From the NCBI GenBank assembly GCA_001600695.1, contig BCKQ01000002.1, positions 372,001-436,000 of the forward strand: DNA of 64,000 nucleotides, in the 5' to 3' direction. Source of the DNA: Ascoidea asiatica (lineage: Eukaryota; Ascomycota; Saccharomycetes; Ascoideales; Ascoideaceae). Positions 32,083 through 42,071 of this stretch are shown in pieces. The position numbers and the translations under genes are program-made. Each line of letters starts with the position of its first letter. The first letter of the stretch is position 1. The notes beneath the pieces were generated by a model that saw only the letters and a program-made list of their open reading frames with translations, ran no database searches and was not told the DNA's origin.

Positions 32083-32805
32083 TGTAATTAATTAAAACAA
32101 CCGGTAACTATAATTTTTCTATTGATCAAATAAAAAATATTGAAATGAAATAATAATAAGAAAAATATTCTGATTAAGTAGTTTAATCCAAATAATAGAA
32201 AAAAAAAATTAATAAAATGTCAATCAAAAACATTTAGTATATCACAAGTATACAGCTTAGTGCTAACAGTACTATTCCACCGGTAACAAACAATTTATTT
32301 CTTTTCCACATCTCGGTTATGGTTATACCCCTTGATGGGGCCCACTGGTTTCAGGCCACTGCCACGGGTCGCCAATCTCGGACCCGAAATGACTTTGGAA
32401 AGATTGAGAAGAAGACCCCTAGATCTGGTTTCAAGCCAGATATCGATTTTAAAGATATATGTAAACTCTAAAAGAATAAAATTGGTGTATTTGTGCAAAT
32501 TAATTACAATAGATTTATTTACCCAAAAAAATAAACAGTTAGAAAAGCTTCTTAGAAATGACGAACCAAAACTTTAACGGTCCGATGACTTTTATTAAAA
32601 ATTATGGAATTATACAATAACAATATTTAGTTAAACCAATTTTTAATTATGGTTACATAAAAAAAAAAAGATAGACAAATGAAGAGATAAAAAAAATTTC
32701 AAAAAAGGTAATATTAAACCCAAGAAAAAAAACAACTAATAAAAGTGAAAATGTAAAAAGAAAATTCAAAATTGATTTATATGAAAATAGTAAAATAAAT
32801 CATAA
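32083..32805. other. IDH1 promoter and 3' region of GRR1
   Basis: 723 nt. Two ACCGGTAAC sites (32100-32108 and 32279-32287). A GC-richer block (32290-32420) holds a 6-bp dyad CGGGTC/GACCCG (32365-32386) whose loop contains CCAAT, a possible Hap2/3/4/5 site. The reading frames there have no motif. Confidence 0.5.
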
Positions 32806-35800
32806 TTAATCTGACATTTCTTCATCTTCAATATCATCTGGAATAGCAGGTCCATCTGGACCTGGATGTTGAAATTGTCGCATTTGCTCCAATTGTGCCT
32901 GCTGAAATCGATGCATTTGTTGAAGTTGATGTAAATGTAAAAGTTGTTGTATATGCTGTAAATCGGGTCTGCCATTACTACGTAATTGAGCCGCCATTCT
33001 TACCTGCTGTTCTGGTGGAAATGCAAATCGAATTCTTTGTGGTAATCTTGGTGGGTTAGTTGAATCATTATTATTATTTTCTCCATTATTGTTATTGTTA
33101 TTATTGTTATTGTTATTATTATTATTATTATTAGTAGTAGTAGTATTACTATTAGAAACATCGTTATCGACAGTATTACTCATAGTGTTATGGATAGTAT
33201 TATTGAGAATACTATTAAAAGAATTATTCAAAATACTATGGAAACTAGTATTCAAATTACTGATAGGATTATTATTAGCTGTACCATTATTACTTGAAAT
33301 TAAACTGATATTTTCTGCTTGACTTCTAGTGAAAACGTTTCCATTATTTGGGAATCCATTATTTGGAAATCGAAGCTCTCCTCTAAACATATTTTCATTG
33401 CCATTCAAATTGATTATATTTGAATTTTGATTTTGATTATCAGGATTTTGAATAGTATTTGGTCTTAATGTATTTAATTGCTGAGTTCTTCCAAATGTTG
33501 AATCAAGCATTCCTATATTAGCAATATCAACATTGTCCCTGTTATTAATATTCTCAATATTATTTGTATTAATATTTGAAATCATATTTCCGTTCAAATT
33601 TGAAATAACACCCAGATTTGTATGTATAGTATTTAAGTTATTAGTACTGATATTATTATTATTATTCCTACTTATTTGGTTCCCTTGTCCAACCATAACG
33701 TCATCATCATCATCTAACGTAATAGTGTTGCTGTTTGTATTTTCATCTTGATTAGTATTATTAGTATTATTGGTATTAGTGGTATTATTATTATTATTGG
33801 TTATGATATTATTATTGATAATTTGATTGAGATTACTAGCAATGTTTGTAGTAGTTTCAGGATTGAGTAAAAAGTTTAAATTATTTGCTCTAATACCAGT
33901 TCCATTGTTCCCTATTCTATTTGCGTTTGTAATATTATTGTTATTGTTATTATTATTATTATTATTAATATTAGTTAAAAACTCAGCAGGAATAAATTCA
34001 CCATTAACATAAGGACTAAATGCCATTGTTTGATTTGCATTTTGACTCGTTAAAACTGAATTATAAGAATTGAAAAGAGTTCTCAAAAATTCTCTTAATT
34101 CTCGAACATTATTACCACTAAATACACAAAATACATTTTTTTGTTGAGTATTAAAAGAACTTGGTGGTTCACGACAAAATTTTCTAATATCACTTCTTAA
34201 AAATGCCATTATACCAGTTAAAGATAAATGTGCTAATCTTGGACAAGATAATAATAATTGATAAATAGGATAAATTGTTAAATTTTGACAATAAGATAAA
34301 TGAACTCTTTCTAAAGTATCATCATTACCTCTAGCTCTAATTAAAGATAAAATTCCTTCATCAGTTATACGATAACATCTAACTAAACCAATTCTTCTTA
34401 ATCTTCTTAAGCTTGCTAATTCTTTTACAGAAGAATCAGTTAATTGAGTACAACATGCAAGATCAATATATTGTAAACGATGACAACTTTTTATTAGTGT
34501 ACTTACACCAGTATCAGTTATATTATTACAATGACCTAAATGAATATAATGTAAACTTTTACCAAGAGTTGATAAAGCTCTTAATGAGGCATCAGTTATT
34601 GCAATACATTTTGATAAAACAACATTTCTTAATCTTGGAGCACATTTAACAAATTTTTCAACAGTTTTATCAGTTATATAAGTACAAGAAGTTAAATCAA
34701 CTATACGTAAACGATCTAAACATGGACTTGAAGGTAATAATGAAAGCATTTTATCATTTAAATTTAAATTTTTTGATAATCTAATTTCTCTTAATTGATC
34801 CATTTCTTTAAAAACTCTCATTAAAGAATTATTTGTGATTTCAGTACAACCATGGAAATCGATTTCAACAAGATATTTACAATTATTTGCAAGAACATGA
34901 ACAGCATGATCATCAATATTTTGAGTTTCAGTTAATTTAATTCTTTTAAGAAAAGGACAAGATTTAAATAAAGATATTATTGAATCTTTTGAAACTTTAG
35001 ATGTATCAGGAGCATAAAGACCTTGTAAACGTGGAGAATTTTTAGATAAAGCTTGAAAAATTGAATCAGAAATATTTGGAACAGCGCTCATATCAATTGA
35101 TTGTAATCTATTACAATTTAATAAAACTTTTGAAATTGAATTTGAAGTTAATTTATTACAATTAACTAAAGTTAATCTTTCAAGATTTGGACAATTTATA
35201 AATTTTAATAAAATTTCATCATTAACTTGATTTGAAACAAAACAAAGATTTAAACGACGAATGAAAAATCTATAATCCCAAAAAGTAAAATTTGGATCTT
35301 TATCCATAATTTTTAAAAGTTTATTAAAAGAATTTTGATTTTGTAATTTTGGTCTAAACCAAATTAATTCAATTAATAAATTTGCCCATTGTTTACAAAC
35401 AGATAAAAAATTAGTTAAATTATTTTTTTCAGATAAATAAGTAAAAATTATTAATAATAATTCTGGAGGTAAAATTCTTATTGAAGGTTTAGAAATATCT
35501 TGAACATAAAGACCAATATTATTGATTATTATTTCAGAATTATGATGATTTAAATTATCTATATTAAAGAAATCTTCATTATTTTTATCAGATAATATAT
35601 CAAAATTATTATTATTATTAGTATCAAAACTTTCAGGAGATTGAGTATTATGTCTACTATTATTAATGCTTATATTACTATTGATACTATTATTAATATT
35701 ATTAATATTATTGTTAGTTTTATTATTTAAAAGATCATTTAAATTTGCATCAATTATATTATTATTGATATATATAATATTATTATTTGTAGATTTATTA

Positions 35801-36252
35801 GTTGGATCAATTGAATTATTAGAAGAAGTTATATTTATAGAATTAGAATTATTAGTTATATTGTTTATATTATTTGAATCATTTGATGGATGATAAATTT
35901 CATTCAGATTTTGATTCTGATTTTGATTTTTCATTTGAATTTGAATTTGATTTTTGATTTGAATTAATTTTTGATGATTTTGATTATTTGGACCAACAGC
36001 AGAATCACTTACATCATCATCTTCTATGTCTAAATCTAAAAGATCAGAATCTGAATTTGAAATTGAATTTGCATTTGAACTCATATTTGGGATAAGATTA
36101 TTATTGTTATTGTTTCTGTTACCACTGTTGCTATTGCTATTGTTATTGTTAGTGATTTTTGGATTTAAGTTTGAGTTAGAATTACCCCTATTAATAATGA
36201 TTGATGAATTATGAATAGAAGAACTATGAGTACTAGAAAAATTTGTTGTCAT
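32806..36252 (-). CDS. GRR1: F-box/LRR substrate receptor Grr1 of SCF ubiquitin ligase
   Basis: 1148 aa; S. cerevisiae Grr1 is 1151. Layout: Asn/Ser-rich N-terminus (about 1-250), F-box beginning ILPPELLLIIFTYL (about 255-300), then about a dozen Cys-containing leucine-rich repeats (about 330-680, with units like LRIVDLTSCTYITDKTVEKF), the Grr1-specific block IRKFCREPPSSFNTQQKNVFC, a long Asn-rich tail with poly-Asn, and an Arg/Gln-rich end closing DIEDEEMSD. Grr1 brings phosphorylated Mth1/Std1, G1 cyclins and others to SCF, linking glucose sensing with the cell cycle. Its target family STD1/MTH1 is encoded about 12.7 kb away. Many shadow frames come from the AAT/TTA repeats. Confidence 0.97.
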   Translation of the reverse strand: MTTNFSSTHSSSIHNSSIIINRGNSNSNLNPKITNNNNSNSNSGNRNNNNNNLIPNMSSNANSISNSDSDLLDLDIEDDDVSDSAVGPNNQNHQKLIQIKNQIQIQMKNQNQNQNLNEIYHPSNDSNNINNITNNSNSINITSSNNSIDPTNKSTNNNIIYINNNIIDANLNDLLNNKTNNNINNINNSINSNISINNSRHNTQSPESFDTNNNNNFDILSDKNNEDFFNIDNLNHHNSEIIINNIGLYVQDISKPSIRILPPELLLIIFTYLSEKNNLTNFLSVCKQWANLLIELIWFRPKLQNQNSFNKLLKIMDKDPNFTFWDYRFFIRRLNLCFVSNQVNDEILLKFINCPNLERLTLVNCNKLTSNSISKVLLNCNRLQSIDMSAVPNISDSIFQALSKNSPRLQGLYAPDTSKVSKDSIISLFKSCPFLKRIKLTETQNIDDHAVHVLANNCKYLVEIDFHGCTEITNNSLMRVFKEMDQLREIRLSKNLNLNDKMLSLLPSSPCLDRLRIVDLTSCTYITDKTVEKFVKCAPRLRNVVLSKCIAITDASLRALSTLGKSLHYIHLGHCNNITDTGVSTLIKSCHRLQYIDLACCTQLTDSSVKELASLRRLRRIGLVRCYRITDEGILSLIRARGNDDTLERVHLSYCQNLTIYPIYQLLLSCPRLAHLSLTGIMAFLRSDIRKFCREPPSSFNTQQKNVFCVFSGNNVRELREFLRTLFNSYNSVLTSQNANQTMAFSPYVNGEFIPAEFLTNINNNNNNNNNNNITNANRIGNNGTGIRANNLNFLLNPETTTNIASNLNQIINNNIITNNNNNTTNTNNTNNTNQDENTNSNTITLDDDDDVMVGQGNQISRNNNNNISTNNLNTIHTNLGVISNLNGNMISNINTNNIENINNRDNVDIANIGMLDSTFGRTQQLNTLRPNTIQNPDNQNQNSNIINLNGNENMFRGELRFPNNGFPNNGNVFTRSQAENISLISSNNGTANNNPISNLNTSFHSILNNSFNSILNNTIHNTMSNTVDNDVSNSNTTTTNNNNNNNNNNNNNNNNGENNNNDSTNPPRLPQRIRFAFPPEQQVRMAAQLRSNGRPDLQHIQQLLHLHQLQQMHRFQQAQLEQMRQFQHPGPDGPAIPDDIEDEEMSD

Positions 36253-37260
36253 AAATATGTATATAAAACAATAGAAGTAAAATTATGATATTTATAATAG
36301 CGTATATGATTGTAGAGATATTTATATTTATATTTATATTTATATTTATATATTTACATATAAATTAATATATATATATATATAATAAATATATTTTGAA
36401 ATATTTATGTGTTTTGTGAGACTATAATAATATGATAATATAAAATAGTATAATATAAGATATAATATTTTAAGGATTGAGGAAGAAGAGAGAAAAAAAA
36501 AAGGAGGAATGAAGACTTAATTAAATTTAAATTAAGTGGTTAATAGATTTGATATTTTTTTCCTTTTTTTAAGAAGTTATACGGTAAATAGTGGAGGCAA
36601 AAAATATATTTTTTAATATCACTAAAATGATTAGGTTAAAGTGAATATGCAGTGAAGTTAATATAAAGAAATAGAGAAAAAAGGAAACGAATCAGATATA
36701 TTTATTTAATTTATGATTGAAATATGAATAGATAGATATAATGATTATATTTTATTGATTATATTATATTGATTTATATTGATTATGATTATCTGATTAG
36801 ATAAATAAATATGAATGGATACGAATATATTATCAAATAACCAAACAACCAAATAGCTGATATAAAAAAGTACTGTTTGATAAAATTAAATAAAATATAA
36901 TGATTAATTTTTATTGAATACTGAATTATATTTTGATTTGATTTTGATTTATATTTTGAATAAGATATTGATCAAAAGATAAAGAAGAAGTAAGAAGTAA
37001 GAAGTAAGAAGTAAGGAATTAAATAAAATAATTAATAATAGTGATAGTAATAACAATATAATAAATAAGATAGTGAGTGTACTTAAAATAATAAGAATAA
37101 GAATAACAAACAAGAATAACAAGAATAACAAATGAAAACAGTATGGAATGAATTCACCTCCAGCTGCAACAGATCCACTCCGAGTAAAAGAAAGAGAAAG
37201 CAAAGGAAAGACCAAAGGAAAAAAGCAAGGGAAAAAGCAAGAGAAGCGAGTAAAACAGCT

Positions 37261-37300
37261 CTGGAACGGGAACTGGAACTGGAATTCGAACTGGAACTGG
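37261..37300. repeat. Imperfect GGAACT/GGAACTG hexamer array
   Basis: About six copies of a ggaact-type unit in the GRR1/NIPA divergent region. In one frame it reads Asn-Trp repeats, in the others Val-Pro or Glu-Leu, so coding is unlikely. Confidence 0.6.
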
Positions 37301-38057
37301 TCCATGTATGATATTTTGGGCACTGAACCGGGCTCGACTCACTCACATGGGTCTGTGTCCAATGCTGCTCCTGCGGGGAATTACCGCGCTCATTGCTGGG
37401 ATTCACAGGCGTAAACCAGCAAGCAACTGAAACATGGTGTTCTCACCCTGTTTCCACAGGGATCACCTGGTTTTCCTGTACCGGTGAAACGTAAACGGCA
37501 CGAGAGACCAAAAACTAGCCTGTTAGAATTCTAGAGAATTAAAAGAAACAATAGAGCTGAGAAACCAGAGGCTGATGTGGCTGATAAATATGATATGTGA
37601 CGAAGCAATGTTGAATGAATTTGAAATAGCTGCTGAACTTGAAGAAAGTGCTGCTATTAAAACAAATCTGAGACTGAACTTCATCATCTTCTTGCTGTGC
37701 TTTCCACTGTGTGAAAAGAGTCTCTGTTTGTCCTAGGACTCCGCACCAGAAGCAGTAATTTCAACTGAGAAAGGTGCACACCACTCAGTCTTCAGTAGTT
37801 GTAACAGTGATAGAATAAGAGTGGCAAGAGTGATTGTGGCAATAGTAATTGTGCTTCATCGTAGCCGCGGATAAGTGGCCGTGTAGCCGCATGAGTTTTT
37901 TAGCACCATCAGCATGGTAGGAACAAGGCCACCTCCATTTGTTTGTCTACACTGGCAAAAAAAACCACGAAGAAGGGACAACGCAGAAATCTGCTGATTT
38001 AAGTGTCTTTTTCGCAGGAAAACAAAGAGCAGGGTCTTGGCCCGTGTTTGTTTATTT

Positions 38058-38118
38058 GTGGCGCTGCAAATCTCCTTTTAGGGCAGTTAAGTCCAGACTC
38101 CTTAGACCACAGCGCCAC
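38058..38118 (-). other. tRNA-like inverted repeat, possible tRNA-Leu relic
   Basis: Perfect 9-bp arms GTGGCGCTG and CAGCGCCAC are 43 nt apart. On the minus strand the interior begins TGGTCTAAGG and contains GGACTTAA, resembling the D-loop and UAA anticodon loop of a tRNA-Leu. There is no clear B box (GGTTCGANNCC) and the whole is too short, so it is at most a broken tRNA or a chance match. Confidence 0.25.
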
Positions 38119-38235
38119 CATGATCCGGTCAGGTGATCGGTATAACGCTAATATTTCTTTGAAGGGGGCTGAAAGGTTTTTTGACTTTACATGTTTCAGA
38201 AACGCCGGTTGCCAGGTGTTACAGCTAAGCTACCA

Positions 38236-38255
38236 CTAACTTAGCGCTAAGTTAG
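38236..38255. promoter_or_regulatory. 20-bp perfect palindrome, start of a TTAGCGCTAA-type array
   Basis: CTAACTTAGCGCTAAGTTAG is its own reverse complement. It overlaps further units, GTTAGCGCTGA (38251-38261) and TTTAACGCTAAC (38262-38273). About 780 nt upstream of the NIPA start. Confidence 0.5.
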
Positions 38256-39034
38256 CGCTGATTTAACGCTAACTTTCTACACTCCGCTAATTTTGTATGA
38301 TGATATGGTGATATTGAAAAGGCACGGTAGTTCACTCACTGACTGTTTACGTTGGCGTTGTTGACGCTACTTCCATCATCCTTACTGTAATATTGTTTAT
38401 TTTCAATTTCATTACTTTGATAGAAATTGATTTTAACTTGATTTAATTATATTTAACAGTAATCTATTATTATCAGTATAATTTCCAATATTTCCATATA
38501 ATAATATATTTGTCTATTATTACTATTCCATTTCAATCCTTTTAAATCATTTCAATCTTTTTTAATTACTTCAATCTTTCTAATCTTTTCAAAAAAAGTG
38601 TATATATTTAATTTCATTTATTTATATCATTTTCAATTAAAGATTTTTAAAAAAAAAATAAAAAGAAATTCAAAAAGTAATAACATTAAAGTTAATTCAT
38701 AATTTTCTTAAAATTAATTATTTTTTAAAAAAATTTCAAAAATTCTTATTTATCTTAAATCTATCAGATTTATTGATAAAATCAATTTTATATTTAATTC
38801 TTTAATATAATATATATAATAGATATAATAGATATATAAAATATTATTATTCAACATTATAATCTTATATTATTAGTCCAATAAATTTTCATTTCATTCA
38901 TTTCAGTATTTATTTATATCCCATTTATTATTTATCTCAAATAATCTACTTCTTTCAGTTCATTTCTTATCTTTTTATTATTATTTTCATTATTACTATA
39001 TTATTATTATTATTATCATCATCTTATCATAAAA

Positions 39035-40102
39035 ATGCTTGAAGATAAATATATTGGCTTAGGTTTAGCCATATGTTCTTCTTTTGCAATAGGTACCTCT
39101 TTCATAATAACAAAAATGGGTTTAATCAATGCTCAAAATCAAGGTTTTGAAGGTCAAGGTTATCAATATCTTAAAAATCCAATTTGGTGGGGTGGAATGT
39201 TAACAATGGCAATTGGTGAAATAGCAAATTTTGCTGCTTATACTTTTGCTCCTGCAATTTTAGTAACTCCCTTAGGTGCATTATCTGTTATTATTGGAGC
39301 TGTTTTAGCTTCAATTTTTTTAAAAGAAGAATTAGGTATATTAGGTAGAATGGGTTGTGCAATTTGTTTATTAGGTTCTGTAATTATAGTTTTACATGCT
39401 CCTCCTGATAAAGAAATTTCAACTATTGATGAAATTTTAACTTGTGCTTTAAAACCTGGTTTTATATCTTATGTTTTATTTGTAACTGTATTTTCATTAG
39501 TTATGATTTATAAAATTGCTCCAAAATATGGTAAAAGAACTCCATTAATTTATATTTCAATTTGTTCAACTGTTGGTTCTGTATCTGTAATGTCAATAAA
39601 AGCTTTTGGTATTGCTTTAAAATTATCTTTTAGTGGTAATAATCAATTTACTCATCCTTCAACTTATTTTTTTATAATTGTTGTAATAATTTGTATTTTA
39701 ACTCAAATGAATTACTTTAATAAAGCTTTAGATCAATTTGATACTTCAATTGTTAATCCTTTATATTATGTTACTTTTACAACTGCAACTTTATGTGCTT
39801 CTTTTATCCTTTTTCAAGGTTTTAACACAACTTCAAATATTAATATAATATCTTTAATTTGTGGATTTTTAATTATATTTTCTGGAGTTTACTTATTAAA
39901 TATTGCTAAACAATTATCCCATCCAAATGGTGATCTTGAAGAAGATAAAGCTTCTGTATTTGGTGATATACCTTTAGATAATGGGGTGGGTGGTGTTGCA
40001 ATAAGGAGATCAATGACTATGCAAAGATCAAATACTTTTGATGATGAATTAGATAATGATGAAAGAATCGGGTTAACTGAATTTCATGATTCAAGTAATT
40101 AA
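39035..40102 (+). CDS. NIPA-type magnesium transporter
   Basis: 355 aa with about nine membrane spans. The N-terminal span GLGLAICSSFAIGTSFIITKMGL, then NPIWWGGMLTMAIGEIANFAAYTFAPAILVTPLGALSVIIGAVLASIFLKEELG and GRMGCAICLLGSVIIVLHAP are close to the NIPA consensus (Pfam Mg_trans_NIPA). The second half keeps LTQMNYFNKALDQFDTSIVNPLYYV, then a short acidic cytosolic tail. Family members carry Mg2+ in animal cells. Yeast homologues are little studied, so transport is inferred by family. The start follows an AT-rich leader ending in ATAAAA. Confidence 0.92.
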   Translation: MLEDKYIGLGLAICSSFAIGTSFIITKMGLINAQNQGFEGQGYQYLKNPIWWGGMLTMAIGEIANFAAYTFAPAILVTPLGALSVIIGAVLASIFLKEELGILGRMGCAICLLGSVIIVLHAPPDKEISTIDEILTCALKPGFISYVLFVTVFSLVMIYKIAPKYGKRTPLIYISICSTVGSVSVMSIKAFGIALKLSFSGNNQFTHPSTYFFIIVVIICILTQMNYFNKALDQFDTSIVNPLYYVTFTTATLCASFILFQGFNTTSNINIISLICGFLIIFSGVYLLNIAKQLSHPNGDLEEDKASVFGDIPLDNGVGGVAIRRSMTMQRSNTFDDELDNDERIGLTEFHDSSN

Positions 40103-41196
40103 TGAACTTTTTTAAAATGAACTTTTTCAAAATGAACTTTTTCAAATGAAATTTCTAAAATGAAATTTTTTTAAATTTTTTAAATCTTTTATAAATTTCA
40201 TAAATCTTATCTGTAATAATAATATCATATACGTAATATAACATCGTCCAATAATATAATATAATATAATATAATATAATATAATATATTTAATTTTAAA
40301 CAATATTAATCTACATAAATTAAAAATATCTATTTAGAATTGAAAAAGTATTCAAAAATTGTCTGGATATACCGGCCAGTTTAACTCAAATAAATATTCA
40401 TTTAAAACCATAGCACTAAGATTATCCTATTTTTATATTAGCACAAATTAGCTCCATTATAAGTTAAATTAATCTTATAATAGAAATTTGACAAATATGC
40501 TGTTTAATTAACAAAAAAGAGAAAAAAAAATTTATTATTTTTACTGCTTTCTTATCCTATTTATATCCTTCTCAGAGTTTTGTTTTTAGTTTTTGGGAGA
40601 ACTTTTCAATTTCATAAATTTTCAGCCGCTTACATAATCACAGGGTCAGCTCTCAATTCGGCAAAAGAAAATAAACAAAAACATTTTCAATTTATTTTTT
40701 TCAGGGCTCATCAAAAGTCGATTCAAGTTGAAATAAATTCAATTATGTAATGATGTTTTTAATTTATATTGAAGACTGAGTAAAGGATTCTCTTGAACAA
40801 TATCTGAAGGATTTACACACACACGATGGGTTATTTTTGAAACAATTAAAATGTGAAAATTCACTTTGATTTGAACAACTTTTACTGTATCAGGTAGTGG
40901 TGAAAATCTTATTAGAAAACTATTAAGATCTATTTAAAAGTATCTAAATTTATCAAAAAATATTTAAATTTATCAAAATATATCAAAATTCTGATTCTAA
41001 AAATCAACCATAATAATTATAGTAGAGAAAAATAAGTAAACTTGACTTATTTTTCATCTGATTAATATATTACAGCAAAATACAAAAATGGAATACACAA
41101 ACATGAAAATCATCATTCAATTTCCCAATACATTGATTATACAATAGATAAGAAAAACTGCCTTTAAATTGATGACAATCCAAAGGGACTTTAATT
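40103..41196. other. Convergent 3' spacer between the NIPA gene and MPP6
   Basis: 1.1 kb of AT-rich DNA with three tandem copies of a TGAACTTTTT-type unit just after the NIPA stop (about 40101-40146) and an ATAAT pentamer array (about 40251-40287). No gene or structured RNA recognised. Confidence 0.5.
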
Positions 41197-41711
41197 TTAT
41201 ATTATTTCTTTTTTTCTTTTTTTGTCTTCTATCTTTTCCTCTTTTATTTCAAGAACGTCCGACCTTCGTTTTTTGCTTCCATTTTTCCTAGAGGATTTTT
41301 TTTCTTCGAGGTCTTCTTTCTTTATATTTTGCTTTTTATCATTATTATCTTCAAATGTCTCTTCATCAATATCAAGCTTTGGTTCTTGATCGGTTTCAAT
41401 TTTTTTCTAAATTTAAAAATTCGAGTTAGTATTTGTAGTTTTTAGAAGTGAGATAAGTTTAGAAAATAACATACATCTTCACCCCAAACTTTTCTTCCAG
41501 TAATTACTGTACTATTATAGATTGAATTATATCCCATAGAACTTTTTTTTTTACTATGATGCTTTTTAGAAACTATAACCCATTTATTTTCTATATCTTC
41601 TTCTTTTTGTTTTTTAGTTTTTGGTTTCTCTTCTTCTTTTACATTTTCATTATCTGTTTTGGCAATTCGCATGAACTTCATGTTCATTACTCTAGAACTA
41701 AACCCACTCAT
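41197..41711 (-). CDS. MPP6: Nuclear exosome cofactor Mpp6 (spliced)
   Basis: Exons 41475-41711 (79 codons from the ATG at 41711) and 41197-41406 (69 codons plus stop), joined in phase 0 across a 68-nt intron; 148 aa. The conserved N-terminus MSGFSSRVMNMKFMRIAK matches Mpp6, and VITGRKVWGED before the junction matches the short conserved motif V-I-S-G-R-K in yeast Mpp6. Exon 2 adds the expected charged, Lys/Glu-rich tail (SSRKNGSKKRRSD...). Mpp6 binds RNA and links Mtr4 to the nuclear exosome for 5.8S rRNA maturation and decay of cryptic transcripts. Reading on without splicing would end at CYFLNLSHF. Divergent from PWP2, also an rRNA-processing gene. Confidence 0.85.
41407..41474 (-). other. 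MPP6 intron, 68 nt
   Basis: Consensus GTATGT at the 5' end, perfect TACTAAC (branch A at 41426) 19 nt before the 3' TTTAG. Splicing fuses ...WGED to KKIETDQEP in frame. Confidence 0.88.
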
Positions 41712-42071
41712 TTTTTTTTTGTCAAGTATTAAACACAATATATTTCTAGTTTTACTTTTATTTAAAACTTATTCAAATACAATAAAAAGATTCATTATAT
41801 AATGCTTCATATTAACAGTATAGTAAAGGATTTCTTAAAGGCTTTTCACTGAAATATTCTAGCATTAGTATTTTGAGGTTTATCATGTGATATGAATATA
41901 TTTTTTTTTTTTTCTCAATCTGAAAAATTATACGGTGCAATGTGCTCAGATCCGGCCATAAGATACAAATGGTTGATTTAAAATTCAAAGTTTTATTAAA
42001 GTAATGAAATAAAGTAATAAATTTTATAAAAAGTCTTGAATAAAAAAGAATCCTTATAAAAATAAATTGAA
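41712..42071. promoter_or_regulatory. Shared MPP6/PWP2 promoter
   Basis: 360 nt between two ribosome-biogenesis genes. It contains CTGAAAAATTA (about 41920-41930), close to the RRPE element TGAAAAATTT common upstream of yeast ribosome-biogenesis genes, next to a T tract, and TCATGTGATA, one base from the CACGTGATA boxes. No clear PAC element (GATGAG) seen. Confidence 0.45.

Larger units (their letters stand above)
36253..39034. other. 2.8-kb gene-free divergent region between GRR1 and the NIPA gene
   Basis: GRR1 side: AT-rich with TTTATA repeats near 36320-36360. About 37140-38400 is GC-richer and holds an imperfect GGAACT hexamer array (37261-37300), CCCTGT/ACAGGG dyad (37446-37461), CGGATAA (37868-37874), a 9-bp inverted repeat enclosing tRNA-like sequence (38058-38118) and a 20-bp palindrome (38236-38255). 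NIPA side: AT-rich leader. Frames of 62-124 codons here (for example 37148-37414 with NWNW repeats) come from the hexamer array or chance. Confidence 0.6.

Noticed and set aside
37148-37414. 88-codon frame with NWNW repeats
   Set aside because: The repeats come from a GGAACT hexamer array readable in every frame, and no conserved feature is present.
36253-39034. Centromere in the long gene-free region
   Set aside because: No CDE-like elements, and the region is GC-richer rather than extremely AT-rich. Position alone is not evidence.
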